Below, piece after piece: positions 36,875-45,329 of a DNA stretch of 64,000 nucleotides. The DNA lies in NCBI RefSeq assembly GCF_012103215.1, contig NZ_JAAVNE010000017.1, forward strand, positions 1 through 64,000. The letters are read 5' to 3'. Both the position numbers and the translations under genes were made by a program. How positions within the stretch are numbered: position 1 is the stretch's first letter; each line of letters starts with the position of its first letter. Source of the DNA: Falsiroseomonas selenitidurans (lineage in GTDB: Bacteria; Pseudomonadota; Alphaproteobacteria; Acetobacterales; Acetobacteraceae). A model generated the notes under the pieces. The model had not been told where the DNA came from. It ran no database searches and worked only from the letters and a program-made list of their open reading frames with translations.

Positions 36875-39222
36875 CCGCATGGGGCGACTTCAACGATGCC
36901 GTGCCGCTGCCGGACGATAGCGCGGGCGAGATTCCCAGCGGTGGGCAGATCGCCGTCGATCGACTTCCCAGCGATGGGGAAACGACGCTGCCTGCTTGCG
37001 GCTACCTCGCGCCGGACATCGAGCAGATCGCCGCCTTCCTCGACGTGGTCTTCGGCTATTGCGATGGGCTGATCCCGGTCCGCGGCTTCGTCGACCAGGG
37101 CCAGGGCCTCGACACCAAGCCGCACAATATCTGGGTGCCGGCCGACCGGCACGCCGCCGCATCGCTCAGCGCCTATGCGACCTGGGCCGCGCGCGAAGGC
37201 AGCGCCGTCTATGTCATCCCCGGCACCGTCGCCGAGCAGGGCCAGGCCCGCGCCGAGCATGTGCTGCAGATGCAGACGGTGGTGGTGGACCTCGACGCTG
37301 GCGACATCGCCACCAAGCTGGCGCACCTCGTCCACCACCTCGGCACGCCGACCCTGCTGGTCGAGAGCGGCGGCCGCACCCCCGCGGGTGCCGCCAAGCT
37401 GCACGCCTGGTGGCGGCTCACCGAGCCGGCCGAGGGCGACGACCTGGCGCGGGTCTGCGTGCTGCGCGGGGAGATCGCGGAGAAGGTTGGCGGCGACCTT
37501 CACTTCCGCTCCGCGCACCAGCCGATCCGGGTGCCTGGCACGGTCCACCAGAAGCATGGCGTGCAGCGGCGCGTCACGATCCGGGAGCACCACCCCAGGG
37601 TCGAGGTGGAGCTCCCCGACTTCGCCGCGGCGGTGGCGGCCATGCCGACCATGCCGGGTCTCACGGCGCCCTCCGCCGCCCCTGGCGCCAATCGGCCAGG
37701 GCTCGATGCCGTCCTCACCACGCCAGTGCGCGAGGGCAGCCAGGACGCCTGGACCCGCTTCCAGGGCGCCAGCGCGGCCATCGGTCACTTCGTCCGCATG
37801 GTCCACGAGGGCCGCATCACCGGCGACGAGGGCTGGGAGGCGATCTGCCAATACAACGCCGCCTGCCTCCGCCCGGCGTGGCCGCTGGACCGCCTCAAGG
37901 TCGAGGCGGACAGCATCTGGGCGCTGCATGTCGACCGCAACGGGCCGCCCCTGCTGCGCGCCACAGCACCACCGCCGAGCACCATCCCGGCGCACACCCT
38001 CGGCGTGCTGCTCGACGACACCTCCCCGATGCCCGACGACCTGATCGGGCCGCGCCTGCTGACCCCGGGTGGGATGCTGGTCCTCGGCGGGGCGCCGAAG
38101 GTTGGCAAATCCGACTTCCTGATCAGCCTCCTGGTGCATGCCGCCGCCGGCGCTCCGTTCCTGCGCTTCACGGCGCCGCGCCCGCTGCGGGTGTTCTATC
38201 TCCAGGCCGAGATCCAGTACCACTACCTGCGGGAACGCCTGCAGCAGCTCCGGCTCGACGCCGCCATCGTGGCCCGCGCCCGTGGCACTCTCGTCGTCAC
38301 CCCCAAGCTGCGCATGCTGCTCGACGACCAGGGTGTGCCCCTCGTCGCTGCCGCCATCCGTGCCGCATTCCCCGAGGCGCCGCCCGACATCATCTGCATC
38401 GACCCCATCCGCAACGTCTTCGATGGCGGGCCCGCGGGCGAAGGGGAGAACGACAACGGCGCGATGATGTTCTTCCTGCAGGGCCGGGTGGAAGCTCTGC
38501 GCGACCAGGTCGCCCCCGAGGCCGGCATCATCCTCGCCCACCACACGAAGAAGCTCAGTAAGCAGCAGGTGAAGGACGATCCCTTCCTGTCGCTCTCCGG
38601 CGCCAGCGCACTGCGCGGCTACTACACCTCGGGCGCCATCCTGTTCCGCCCAGACGAGGAGCAGACCGAGCGCGAGCTGCATGTCGAGCTCCGCAACGGC
38701 CCCGGCCTCGAGCCGATGCTGATCGACAAACGTGGTGGCGCCTGGGTCGAGCTCGACCGGACGGGCGAGCGCCTGGTCCGGAAAGACATCGGCCGCAAGC
38801 TCGATGCCGAGCGCACGCGCCGCCACGACGTGATCCTTCGCCTGATCGCCGAGGAGGCGGAGGAAGGTCGGCTCTGCACCGCCAACGCCTTCGCGTCGAA
38901 GTTCGAGAACAAGCGCGGGCTCGGCGGCAAGGACAACATCCGCGAGAGGATCGGTGTCCTGGCCATGAAGGGCTACATCAAGTACCGGCGCGAAGCGCGC
39001 GACCTCGGGCAGCCCTACACCAAATCGAAGAACGGCTACCTCGTCGTCCAGGACATGCTCCTCGGCACCGGCGAGGAGGCCATCGACCCCGAGACCGGCG
39101 AGATCATCCCGGCCACCGTACGGGTGCTCCCGAGCCACTTCCAGTGCCCCCGGAGCGAGGCGCTGCTCGAGGTCGAGAACCCCGAGGTGTGGGTGCTGCA
39201 CGACCCCGAGGAGCCCGCCTGA
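36871..39222 (+). CDS. Phage primase-helicase (RepA-like AAA_25)
   Basis: A 783-residue protein. The N-terminal part (VVVDLDAGDIATKLAHLVHHLGTPTLLVESGGRTPAGAAKLHAWWRLTE) is primase-polymerase/DUF5906-like, and the C-terminal helicase has GGMLVLGGAPKVGKSDFL (Walker A) and DIICIDPIRNVFDGG with LAHHTKK. A winged-helix region follows (RHDVILRLIAEEAEEGRLCTANAFASKF). It likely primes and unwinds at the phage origin; the repeat-rich region at 39,250-39,445 lies directly downstream. ATGA overlap couples it to the nuclease. Confidence 0.82.
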   Translation: MTAWGDFNDAVPLPDDSAGEIPSGGQIAVDRLPSDGETTLPACGYLAPDIEQIAAFLDVVFGYCDGLIPVRGFVDQGQGLDTKPHNIWVPADRHAAASLSAYATWAAREGSAVYVIPGTVAEQGQARAEHVLQMQTVVVDLDAGDIATKLAHLVHHLGTPTLLVESGGRTPAGAAKLHAWWRLTEPAEGDDLARVCVLRGEIAEKVGGDLHFRSAHQPIRVPGTVHQKHGVQRRVTIREHHPRVEVELPDFAAAVAAMPTMPGLTAPSAAPGANRPGLDAVLTTPVREGSQDAWTRFQGASAAIGHFVRMVHEGRITGDEGWEAICQYNAACLRPAWPLDRLKVEADSIWALHVDRNGPPLLRATAPPPSTIPAHTLGVLLDDTSPMPDDLIGPRLLTPGGMLVLGGAPKVGKSDFLISLLVHAAAGAPFLRFTAPRPLRVFYLQAEIQYHYLRERLQQLRLDAAIVARARGTLVVTPKLRMLLDDQGVPLVAAAIRAAFPEAPPDIICIDPIRNVFDGGPAGEGENDNGAMMFFLQGRVEALRDQVAPEAGIILAHHTKKLSKQQVKDDPFLSLSGASALRGYYTSGAILFRPDEEQTERELHVELRNGPGLEPMLIDKRGGAWVELDRTGERLVRKDIGRKLDAERTRRHDVILRLIAEEAEEGRLCTANAFASKFENKRGLGGKDNIRERIGVLAMKGYIKYRREARDLGQPYTKSKNGYLVVQDMLLGTGEEAIDPETGEIIPATVRVLPSHFQCPRSEALLEVENPEVWVLHDPEEPA

Positions 39223-39252
39223 TGGCCCTCTCGATGCGACTCCGTACTGACC

Positions 39253-39444
39253 TAAACTGCTCCCGAAACTGCGCAGTTTCGGTCCGAATCTGCTCCCCTA
39301 CCGAAACTGCGAATCTGTTTTTCGTCAATCAAATCAACGCCTTCTGGCCGAAAGCAGTTTCGCGTAACGAATCTGTCCGAAACTGCTCCGAATCTGCTTT
39401 TTCTGATTTGAAATCAGCGACTTATAGCAGATTGGCAGATTCGG
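39253..39444. repeat. Iteron-like array of CCGAA(A/T)CTGC; candidate origin or operator
   Basis: At least eight direct or inverted copies of a 10-bp motif lie in an AT-rich stretch. A perfect 20-bp palindrome, CCGAAACTGC next to GCAGTTTCGG, is at 39263-39282. CCGAATCTGC occurs at 39284 and 39388, CCGAAACTGC at 39301 and 39377, inverted GCAGTTTCG at 39354 and inverted GCAGATTCGG at 39435. Partial forms GAATCTG occur at 39311 and 39369. The array is directly after the replication protein gene. The noncoding stretch 39223-39643 holds nothing else I can call. Confidence 0.65.
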
Positions 39445-39643
39445 TTTTTCGCCTCCCCCCTACGGGGGGTGTGCGTGCGCGCCTCAACGGCGCGCGCACA
39501 CCACACCTGGGGCGACCGGGTTGGGCGCGTGGGCCACCCCCCCTCCCAGGGTCATCCACCCCAAGCCGGGCAGCGACGGCGAGCTCCGCCAAGAACCACG
39601 CCGTCGCCGCCCTCACCAGGATCATCCCCTCTCGGAGACCACC

Positions 39644-40192
39644 ATGGCACCCGCGACTCTCACCATGCCCGCCGCCCATGCAAGCGGCCCGCCCATCGCC
39701 CTCCCGCCCGCGATCAGCCTGGCGCACCACGCCGTGCTTGCCCTGGATCTCGGCACCACCACCGGATGGGCCCTGCGGTCGCGCAACGGCGGCATCACCT
39801 CCGGCACCATGACCTTCAAGCCGACCCGCTTCGAGGGTGGCGGGATGCGATTCCTGCGCTTCCGCGGATGGCTGGCCGAGGTCACCGCTCTGTCCGGCGG
39901 CGTGGCGCGGATCGTGTTCGAGGAAGTCCGCGCCCATGCCGGCACCGATGCGGCGCACATCTACGGCGGCTTCCTCGGCACGCTAACCGCCTGGTGCGAG
40001 GAACACGAGGTCCCCTACGAGGGCGTCCCGGTCGGCACGGTCAAGCGCTACGCCACCGGCAAGGGCAACGCCGACAAGGCGAAGATGGTCGCCGCCATCC
40101 GAGCCCGCGGCTTCGCGCCCGCCGATGACAACGAGGCGGACGCCATCGCCCTCCTGCTCTGGGCGACCGACCCCACCGGAGCTCGCGCATGA
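39644..40192 (+). CDS. RuvC-like Holliday junction resolvase
   Basis: A 182-residue protein with the RNase H-fold acidic motifs LALDLGTTTGWAL, RIVFEEVRAHAGTDAAHIYGGF and DDNEADAIALLLWA. Phage RuvC relatives resolve recombination junctions before packaging. Start MAPATLTMP at 39644 follows CGGAGACCACC, the same Shine-Dalgarno context as the gene at 45330. The longer frame from 39521 adds an arginine/proline leader only. Confidence 0.85.
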   Translation: MAPATLTMPAAHASGPPIALPPAISLAHHAVLALDLGTTTGWALRSRNGGITSGTMTFKPTRFEGGGMRFLRFRGWLAEVTALSGGVARIVFEEVRAHAGTDAAHIYGGFLGTLTAWCEEHEVPYEGVPVGTVKRYATGKGNADKAKMVAAIRARGFAPADDNEADAIALLLWATDPTGARA

Positions 40193-40419
40193 GCATGCAC
40201 GGCGCACCGCTGCCGCCCCGCTCCTGCCTCGACCGGGGCACGCGCAGCCCGACGAACGACACCGAGGTCAACGCAATGCGGGCTGCCGCCTGGCATCGCC
40301 ATGGCGTTGCTGCCCTGCCTGTCGCCGACATCACCGACGACTGGCTGCGTCAGGCCATCATCAACGAGGCCAACCGGCGCTGGGGGCGTCGCAATGGGGA
40401 GAGCCACCATGGCCGTTAA
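40189..40419 (+). CDS. Small hypothetical protein, 76 aa
   Basis: Overlaps the resolvase stop by ATGA and the next ORF. Contains a WLRQAIINEANRRWGRRNGES helix. No family recognised. Could be a small DNA-binding phage protein. Confidence 0.5.
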   Translation: MSMHGAPLPPRSCLDRGTRSPTNDTEVNAMRAAAWHRHGVAALPVADITDDWLRQAIINEANRRWGRRNGESHHGR

Positions 40420-40963
40420 GCGAAAGCCCAAGGCGGCGAAGGCGAAGCAGGATGATCTGGCCAAGCCCTCGAAGTGGCGACTGCAACACGGCGGCTTCTC
40501 CGAGCCGGTCCGCGACGCGGATCCGGACACGGGCTCACCCGTCGCCCATCGTCGTGCCGTCGACACGCTTGGGCTGATGCTCGCCAATGGCAGCATCACG
40601 CCGCAGATGCACGAGGCCGGGGCGATGTTCCGGGTGACCTTCCGCCTCGCGGCGCTGGACGGCATGCGAACGACGCAGCTGCTGCGCATCCAGGGTGGCG
40701 GAGGCGATTTGCTGAGCGAACGCCAGGCTGCTGCGCGGCGTCGTTTGGCCGCGGCCCTGGACCTTTTCGGTGGCGCGGACAGCGCGGGCGGAAGCTGCCT
40801 GTGGCACGTGCTCGGCCTCGAGTGCTCTCTGCGGGAATGGGCGATGCGGCAAGGGTGGTCGGGCCGTCCGGTCCATCACGTCCAGGCGCAGGGCATCCTG
40901 CTCACGGCGCTCGGCGTCCTGGCGGCCCATTATGGCCTGCAACCGCGCGAGCGTGCCGCGTGA
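40409..40963 (+). CDS. DUF6456-like phage protein
   Basis: A 184-residue protein; start MAVKRKPK at 40409 follows a GGGGAGAG Shine-Dalgarno. C-terminal part (GGDLLSERQAAARRRLAAALDLFG ... CLWHVLGLECSLREWAMRQGW ... LGVLAAHYGL) matches what I remember of DUF6456, common in alphaproteobacterial phages and gene transfer-type regions and usually with an HTH role. The N-terminal SKWRLQHGGFSEPV stretch is basic. Confidence 0.6.
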   Translation: MAVKRKPKAAKAKQDDLAKPSKWRLQHGGFSEPVRDADPDTGSPVAHRRAVDTLGLMLANGSITPQMHEAGAMFRVTFRLAALDGMRTTQLLRIQGGGGDLLSERQAAARRRLAAALDLFGGADSAGGSCLWHVLGLECSLREWAMRQGWSGRPVHHVQAQGILLTALGVLAAHYGLQPRERAA

Positions 40964-40966
40964 GCC

Positions 40967-41476
40967 TCAGCCCAGGGCGGCCTTCAGGTCCGCCATTGTG
41001 GCCATCAGCGTCATCGGGTCGATCGGTGACGGCGTGAAGCCACACGCCTGGTAAAAGCGCTGGGCGTCGGCGTTCAGGGCCTGCACCAACACGCCGCGCA
41101 CCGCCAGGACTTCGCTGGCCTGCAGTACGCGCAAGACCGCATCCCGCAGAAGGGCCCGCCCAATGCCCTGGCCGTGCAGGCTACGGTCCACAGCCAGTCG
41201 GCCCAGCATCGCCATGGGGATCGGGTCGGGCATGTTGCGCTTCACACGCCCTGGAGCAGCAGTCACGGCCACAGCGCCTGCCGCCAGGCAGTAGAACCCC
41301 ACCACGAAGCCGGCGCGGCATACCACGAAGGTCCGAGACGCGCCGGCCGCCTGATTCGCGCGCGAACGCCGCCGTAGCCAGTCGTCGAGCGTGGCTTCGC
41401 CGCTATCGAACAACGCCAGGTCGTGCGTGTCGTCGAGCGGCGCCGGGGCGCTGAGCCGTTCGGCACTCACTCCCAC
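40967..41476 (-). CDS. GNAT-family acetyltransferase toxin (TacT/AtaT-like)
   Basis: A 169-residue GNAT protein. Motif A is LAVDRSLHGQGIGRALLRDAV, preceded by FYCLAAGAVAVTAAPGRVKRNMPDPIPMAMLGRL, the usual TacT layout, and VRGVLVQALNADAQRFYQACGFTPSP follows. These toxins acetylate aminoacyl-tRNA and halt translation. It overlaps the antitoxin gene by about 10 bp and lies on the minus strand, opposite to the phage genes around it, as expected for an acquired addiction module. Confidence 0.9.
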   Translation of the reverse strand: MGVSAERLSAPAPLDDTHDLALFDSGEATLDDWLRRRSRANQAAGASRTFVVCRAGFVVGFYCLAAGAVAVTAAPGRVKRNMPDPIPMAMLGRLAVDRSLHGQGIGRALLRDAVLRVLQASEVLAVRGVLVQALNADAQRFYQACGFTPSPIDPMTLMATMADLKAALG

Positions 41477-41790
41477 GGAGGCGCGGTTTCCAGCAGCTTG
41501 CGAAGCCGGCCGTTCGGGTTGGGCGGCGCGTCGAGCAGCGCCTGGAACTTGGCGTACGCAGCCGGCTGGGTGCGGAACAGCGTGCGGTCGAGAATGGCGT
41601 CGGTCGCAGCGCGGCGCGCAGCCTCCAGCATGAACTCGGAGCGCGACTTACCCGAGAGCACGGCGGCCTGGTCGATCAGGGCACGCTCCTCGGGCCGGAC
41701 GCGGATGTTGATCGCGCCGACGGTGATGGCGGGCTGGGCCTTCGCCGGGCGGCGGGTCGGGGTGGTGGTGCGCTTGGCGGGTGTGGGCAT
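41467..41790 (-). CDS. DUF1778 antitoxin (TacA-like)
   Basis: A 107-residue ribbon-helix-helix antitoxin: INIRVRPEERALIDQAAVLSGKSRSEFMLEAARRAATDAILDRTLF, followed by a toxin-binding C-terminus ending in LRKLLETAPPWE. The N-terminus is a lysine/proline tail. It precedes the toxin, the standard order, and the palindromes at 41813-41848 lie directly upstream. Confidence 0.92.
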   Translation of the reverse strand: MPTPAKRTTTPTRRPAKAQPAITVGAINIRVRPEERALIDQAAVLSGKSRSEFMLEAARRAATDAILDRTLFRTQPAAYAKFQALLDAPPNPNGRLRKLLETAPPWE

Positions 41791-41812
41791 GGTGGCCTCC
41801 GGGGCTGGTTCT

Positions 41813-41848
41813 ACGACTCTGTATGGACATTGTCCACCACACAGTCGT
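41813..41848. promoter_or_regulatory. Nested palindromes, probable TacA operator
   Basis: Arms ACGACTCTGT (41813-41822) and ACACAGTCGT (41839-41848) flank the perfect palindrome TGGACATTGTCCA (41824-41836). They lie 23-58 bp upstream of the antitoxin start. Ribbon-helix-helix antitoxins bind such palindromes to autoregulate. Confidence 0.65.
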
Positions 41849-41927
41849 GGCGCTGCTGAAACCCGATTGCGGCACCGGAACCAGAAGGGATAGTGTTTCG
41901 ACAGTCGTTGAATTGCGACCGCAGCCG

Positions 41928-41979
41928 AGTGGCTCCCGAGCCACTGACCCGCTGTTCAGCCACAGTGGCTCGCGAGCCG
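41928..41979. promoter_or_regulatory. Two near-palindromes AGTGGCTC-NN-GAGCC
   Basis: AGTGGCTC at 41928-41935 pairs with GAGCCACT at 41938-41945, and a second AGTGGCTC at 41964-41971 pairs with GAGCC at 41974-41978. The copies are 36 bp apart, in the divergent stretch between the antitoxin and the methyltransferase genes. Could be operators for a phage repressor; no binder is assigned. The stretch 41791-42172 otherwise holds the TacA operator and the GTTTGCACCC repeats. Confidence 0.5.
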
Positions 41980-42060
41980 ATGGTTCCTTCCTGGCCCCGC
42001 TGTATGCGGGGGGCGGAAGCGCGCAACATCGCTAGCGTCAGGCCATAAAACAGGGTTGCA

Positions 42061-42150
42061 GTTTGCACCCCTTTCCTTGTGCGATCAGACAGATAGCCCG
42101 CAAACCATACCGTGCCAGGTTTGCACCCGCGGGCCGCATGGTTTGCACCC
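42061..42150 (+). promoter_or_regulatory. Three GTTTGCACCC direct repeats upstream of methyltransferase
   Basis: Identical GTTTGCACCC decamers occur at 42061-42070, 42119-42128 and 42141-42150, the last two 22 bp apart, ahead of the start at 42173. Regular spacing on one face of the helix suggests protein binding, for example by the ParB-like domain of the gene itself. Confidence 0.5.
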
Positions 42151-42172
42151 ACTCCCAGATCCGGATGGTCCG

Positions 42173-43642
42173 ATGACGCTCCCCTGGATGGCGGCGAAGA
42201 TCCTGCTGCGCCCGGTGGCGGAGCTGCGCCCGCATGCCGGCAACGCCCGCGTGCACAGCGCCGAGCAGCTGGAGCAGATCAAGGCCAGCATGCTGGCCTT
42301 CGGCTTCACCAACCCGCTGCTGGTGGATGAGGACGGCGTGCTGATCGCGGGCCATGGTCGGCTCGAGGCGGCGTCCGCACTTGGCATGGCCAAGCTGCCG
42401 GTGATCGTGCTGCGGCACCTATCCGCGGCGCAGAAAGAGGCGCTGCGGCTCGCTGATAATCGCATCGCGGAGAACGCGACCTGGGACCAGGCGCTGCTGC
42501 GCGACGCGCTGGCCGCGGTGCAGGCGGCGGCGGAGATCGACCTCGGCGCGCTCGGCTTTTCGGCGGATGAGCTCGCGGACATCCTCGCGGCGGCTGGAGA
42601 TGCCGTGTCCGAAGGCGACGCGCCCGAGGCCCTGTCCGCGGATTCCGCCCAGGGGGGCGGCGCGACTGGGGCGGCGGTGACGGAGGAAGGGCCGGCGGAG
42701 GATCCCGCCGACGCCGATCCGGAGCCGCCGCGCCAGGCCGTCACCCGCCCCGGCGACCTGTGGCTACTGGGCGAGCACCGCCTGCTCTGCGGCGACAGCA
42801 CCGACGCCGCCACCGTGGCCCGCGTGATGGGACCAGAGCGCGCCGCGCTGCTGTTCACGTCGCCGCCCTACGGCAACCAACGCGACTACACCACCGGTGG
42901 CGGCACCGATTGGGATGCCCTGATGCAGGGCGTATTCCAGCATCTCGACGCGGTCATGCGGCCCGATGGTCAGGTGCTGGTGAACCTCGGCCTGATACAC
43001 CGCGACAATGAATGGCAGCCCTATTGGGCGGCATGGCTCGACTGGATGCGCTCACGCGGCTGGCGGCGGTTCGGGCTCTACACCTGGGACCAGGGGCCTG
43101 GCCTGCCCGGCGACTGGAACGGCCGGCTCGCACCGGCCTTCGAGTTCGTCTTCCACTTCAATCGCCAGTCCCGGCAGGCCAACAAGATCGTCCCCTGCAA
43201 ATGGGCCGGTACGCCGAACAAGGGCAGCGGGCTGCGTGCCGCCGACGGCACCATCTCCGAGTACCAGCACGCCGGCCTGCCGGTGCAGGACTTCCGGATC
43301 CCCGACAACGTGCTGCGCCTGACCCGCCACAAGGGCCGCGGCATCGAGACCGAGCACCCCGCGGTGTTTCCGGTGGTGCTGCCCGAGTTCCTGATGCGGA
43401 CCTACACCGACGAGGGCGAGGTCGTGTTCGAGCCCTTCGGCGGCTCCGGCACCACCATCCTGGCGGGCCAGCGGACCGGACGGGCTGTGCGCGCGATCGA
43501 GCTGGCTCCGGCCTATGTCGACCTGGCGATTGCTCGCTGGCGGATGCTGCATCCGGACCTGTCGGTGACGCTGGCCGACGATGGGCGCGACTATGATGCC
43601 GTGGCCGCGGCGCGAATGGAGGTCACCGCGAATGCAGCTTGA
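42173..43642 (+). CDS. ParB-domain DNA methyltransferase, tandem copy 1
   Basis: A 489-residue fusion. N-terminal ParB/Srx-like nuclease domain (VAELRPHAGNARVHSAEQLEQIKASMLAFGFTNPLLVDEDGVLIAGHGRLEAA). A Glu/Ala/Pro-rich linker follows. The C-terminal part is a beta-class N4/N6 methyltransferase with catalytic TSPPYGNQRDY and SAM motif FEPFGGSGTTILAGQRTGR. Phages of alphaproteobacteria often carry such enzymes, which may protect phage DNA from host restriction. Start MTLPWMAAK at 42173 was chosen over the ORF start at 42056. Confidence 0.9.
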   Translation: MTLPWMAAKILLRPVAELRPHAGNARVHSAEQLEQIKASMLAFGFTNPLLVDEDGVLIAGHGRLEAASALGMAKLPVIVLRHLSAAQKEALRLADNRIAENATWDQALLRDALAAVQAAAEIDLGALGFSADELADILAAAGDAVSEGDAPEALSADSAQGGGATGAAVTEEGPAEDPADADPEPPRQAVTRPGDLWLLGEHRLLCGDSTDAATVARVMGPERAALLFTSPPYGNQRDYTTGGGTDWDALMQGVFQHLDAVMRPDGQVLVNLGLIHRDNEWQPYWAAWLDWMRSRGWRRFGLYTWDQGPGLPGDWNGRLAPAFEFVFHFNRQSRQANKIVPCKWAGTPNKGSGLRAADGTISEYQHAGLPVQDFRIPDNVLRLTRHKGRGIETEHPAVFPVVLPEFLMRTYTDEGEVVFEPFGGSGTTILAGQRTGRAVRAIELAPAYVDLAIARWRMLHPDLSVTLADDGRDYDAVAAARMEVTANAA

Positions 43643-44900
43643 TCTCGTGGTGAGCAGCGTGCCGGTGGCAGCGCTGGTCCCCTACGCCGAGAACGCGCGC
43701 ACCCACTCGCCGTCGCAGGTGGCGCAGATCGCCGCCTCCATCGCCGAGTTCGGCTTCGTGAATCCGGTGCTGGTGGACGCCGAGGGCGTGCTGATCGCCG
43801 GCCACGGCCGCGTCATGGCCGCGAAGCAGCTGGGCCTCGCCTCGGTGCCGGTGCTGCGGCTCGGCCATCTCTCTCCTGCGCAGGCGCGTGCACTCCGCCT
43901 GGCCGACAACCAGATTGCGCTGAACTCCGGCTGGGACGAGGCGCTGCTGGCCGCCGAGATCGCCCGCATCCGCGACGAGGCAGTCGTCGACCTCGACGTG
44001 CTCGGCTTCTCCGGCATGGAACTGGACCGGCTGCTCGCCGCTGCCGATGCCGGTCTCGGCGATGATGCCGATGACGCCCCGCCACCGCCCGTGGTGCCGG
44101 TCACCAGGACCGGCGACCTCTGGCGATGCGGCGAGCATCGCCTTCTCTGCGGCGACGCGACGAAGCTGGTCGACGTCCAGCGCGCCCTCGGCGCCGGCCA
44201 CCTCGCGGACATGGGCTTCGTCGATCCGCCCTATAACGTGGCCTACGAGGGCGGCACGGCCGCCAAGATGACCATCGCCAATGACGCGCTCGGCGGCAGC
44301 TTTCCCGAGTTCCTGCGGCCGGCGCTGGCCAATCTGCTCTCGGTCACCAAGGGCGCCTGTTACGTCTGCATGTCCTCGTCCGAGTGGCCGACGTTGCATC
44401 GCGTCTGGCAGGAGGCGGGCGGCAAATGGTCCAGCACCATCATCTGGGCGAAGAACACCTTTGCCCTCGGCCGCGCCGACTACCACCAGCAGTTCGAGGC
44501 CATGCTCTACGGCTGGAAGGCTGGCGCGCAGCACTACTGGTGCGGTGCGCGCGACCAGGGAAACGTCTGGCACTTCGACAAGCCGGCCAGGAACGACCTC
44601 CATCCGACCATGAAGCCGGTGGCGCTGGTCGAGCGCGCCATCCGCAACAGCAGCAAGCCGCGCGATACCGTGCTGGACTGCTTCGGTGGCTCCGGCACCA
44701 CCATGATCGCGGCCGAACGCACCGGGCGGCGGGCCGTGCTGCTGGAGATCGACCCGGCGTATGCCGATGTCATCGTACGGCGCTGGCAGGAGACCACCGG
44801 CGAGGCCGCCGTGCTGGAGGGTGATGATCGCATCTTTGCCGATGTCGCCGCGGCGCGCGGCATTGTCGATCATGATGTGATCCAGACCGCCGAAACATAG
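43632..44900 (+). CDS. ParB-domain DNA methyltransferase, tandem copy 2
   Basis: A 422-residue paralogue of the preceding gene, overlapping it by 11 bp. ParB part: PVAALVPYAENARTHSPSQVAQIAASIAEFGFVNPVLVDAEGVLIAGHGRVMAA. Methyltransferase part: catalytic motif DMGFVDPPYNVAYEGG, then HPTMKPVALVERAI and DCFGGSGTTMIAAERTGRRA. The DPPY rather than SPPY motif suggests N6-adenine specificity here, versus N4-cytosine-like in copy 1, so the pair may modify two sites. No restriction endonuclease gene is adjacent. Confidence 0.9.
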   Translation: MQLDLVVSSVPVAALVPYAENARTHSPSQVAQIAASIAEFGFVNPVLVDAEGVLIAGHGRVMAAKQLGLASVPVLRLGHLSPAQARALRLADNQIALNSGWDEALLAAEIARIRDEAVVDLDVLGFSGMELDRLLAAADAGLGDDADDAPPPPVVPVTRTGDLWRCGEHRLLCGDATKLVDVQRALGAGHLADMGFVDPPYNVAYEGGTAAKMTIANDALGGSFPEFLRPALANLLSVTKGACYVCMSSSEWPTLHRVWQEAGGKWSSTIIWAKNTFALGRADYHQQFEAMLYGWKAGAQHYWCGARDQGNVWHFDKPARNDLHPTMKPVALVERAIRNSSKPRDTVLDCFGGSGTTMIAAERTGRRAVLLEIDPAYADVIVRRWQETTGEAAVLEGDDRIFADVAAARGIVDHDVIQTAET

Positions 44901-44924
44901 CAATCTCACGACGCTGCATCTTGC

Positions 44925-45003
44925 TTGGCTCGTGCGCTCCACAGCGCGAATGGTCCGTCACACGCAGAGCACCCCGCCCTGCACCACGACGGAGACCAGC
45001 ATG
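44925..45003 (+). promoter_or_regulatory. Duplicated leader, copy 1
   Basis: The sequence from TTGGCT through the Shine-Dalgarno GGAGACC to the ATG at 45001 is closely repeated at 46263-46338. Shared blocks are TTGGCT, GCGCTCC, ACAGCGCGAAT, GTCCGTCAC and CCCGCCC, followed by ACGGAGAC ahead of the ATG. It probably contains a phage promoter and a common translation-initiation region. Confidence 0.6.
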
Positions 45004-45237
45004 ACCGACCGCGAAGCCCGCGCCGCCCGCAACCAGGAACACAGCCTGGCCGCCTTCCTGGCGAAGAAGGCCGAATTCGATGCCCTTCTCGCGGAACTCC
45101 AGCAGGCCAGCGCAGACCATTTCGGCGCGGATCCCGACACGGTGCTTTGGGGCGAGGCGGCCTGGCTTTCGGACGCCACGGCGAAGCTGAAGGACATCGC
45201 GGACCAGCATTTCCGCCGCGGCGAATACGCCGCCTGA
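45001..45237 (+). CDS. Small phage hypothetical protein, 78 aa
   Basis: Start MTDREARAARNQEHSLAAFLAKKAEFDALL at 45001 with GGAGA upstream. Entirely helical, rich in Ala/Glu/Lys. The preceding leader is duplicated at 46263. Function unknown; likely a small accessory protein of the phage late-early boundary. Confidence 0.6.
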   Translation: MTDREARAARNQEHSLAAFLAKKAEFDALLAELQQASADHFGADPDTVLWGEAAWLSDATAKLKDIADQHFRRGEYAA

Positions 45238-45329
45238 CGCGGACCACTTCCGCACCGCCCCGACCGGCAGCGCCGGCGGGGCTCCCGGCAGTAGGGGCCG
45301 ATGACCGGCACCCGGAACCGGAGACCACC

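Noticed and set aside
36619..39201. 860-codon minus-strand ORF
   Set aside because: Shadow of the primase-helicase gene, whose Walker motifs are clear on the plus strand.
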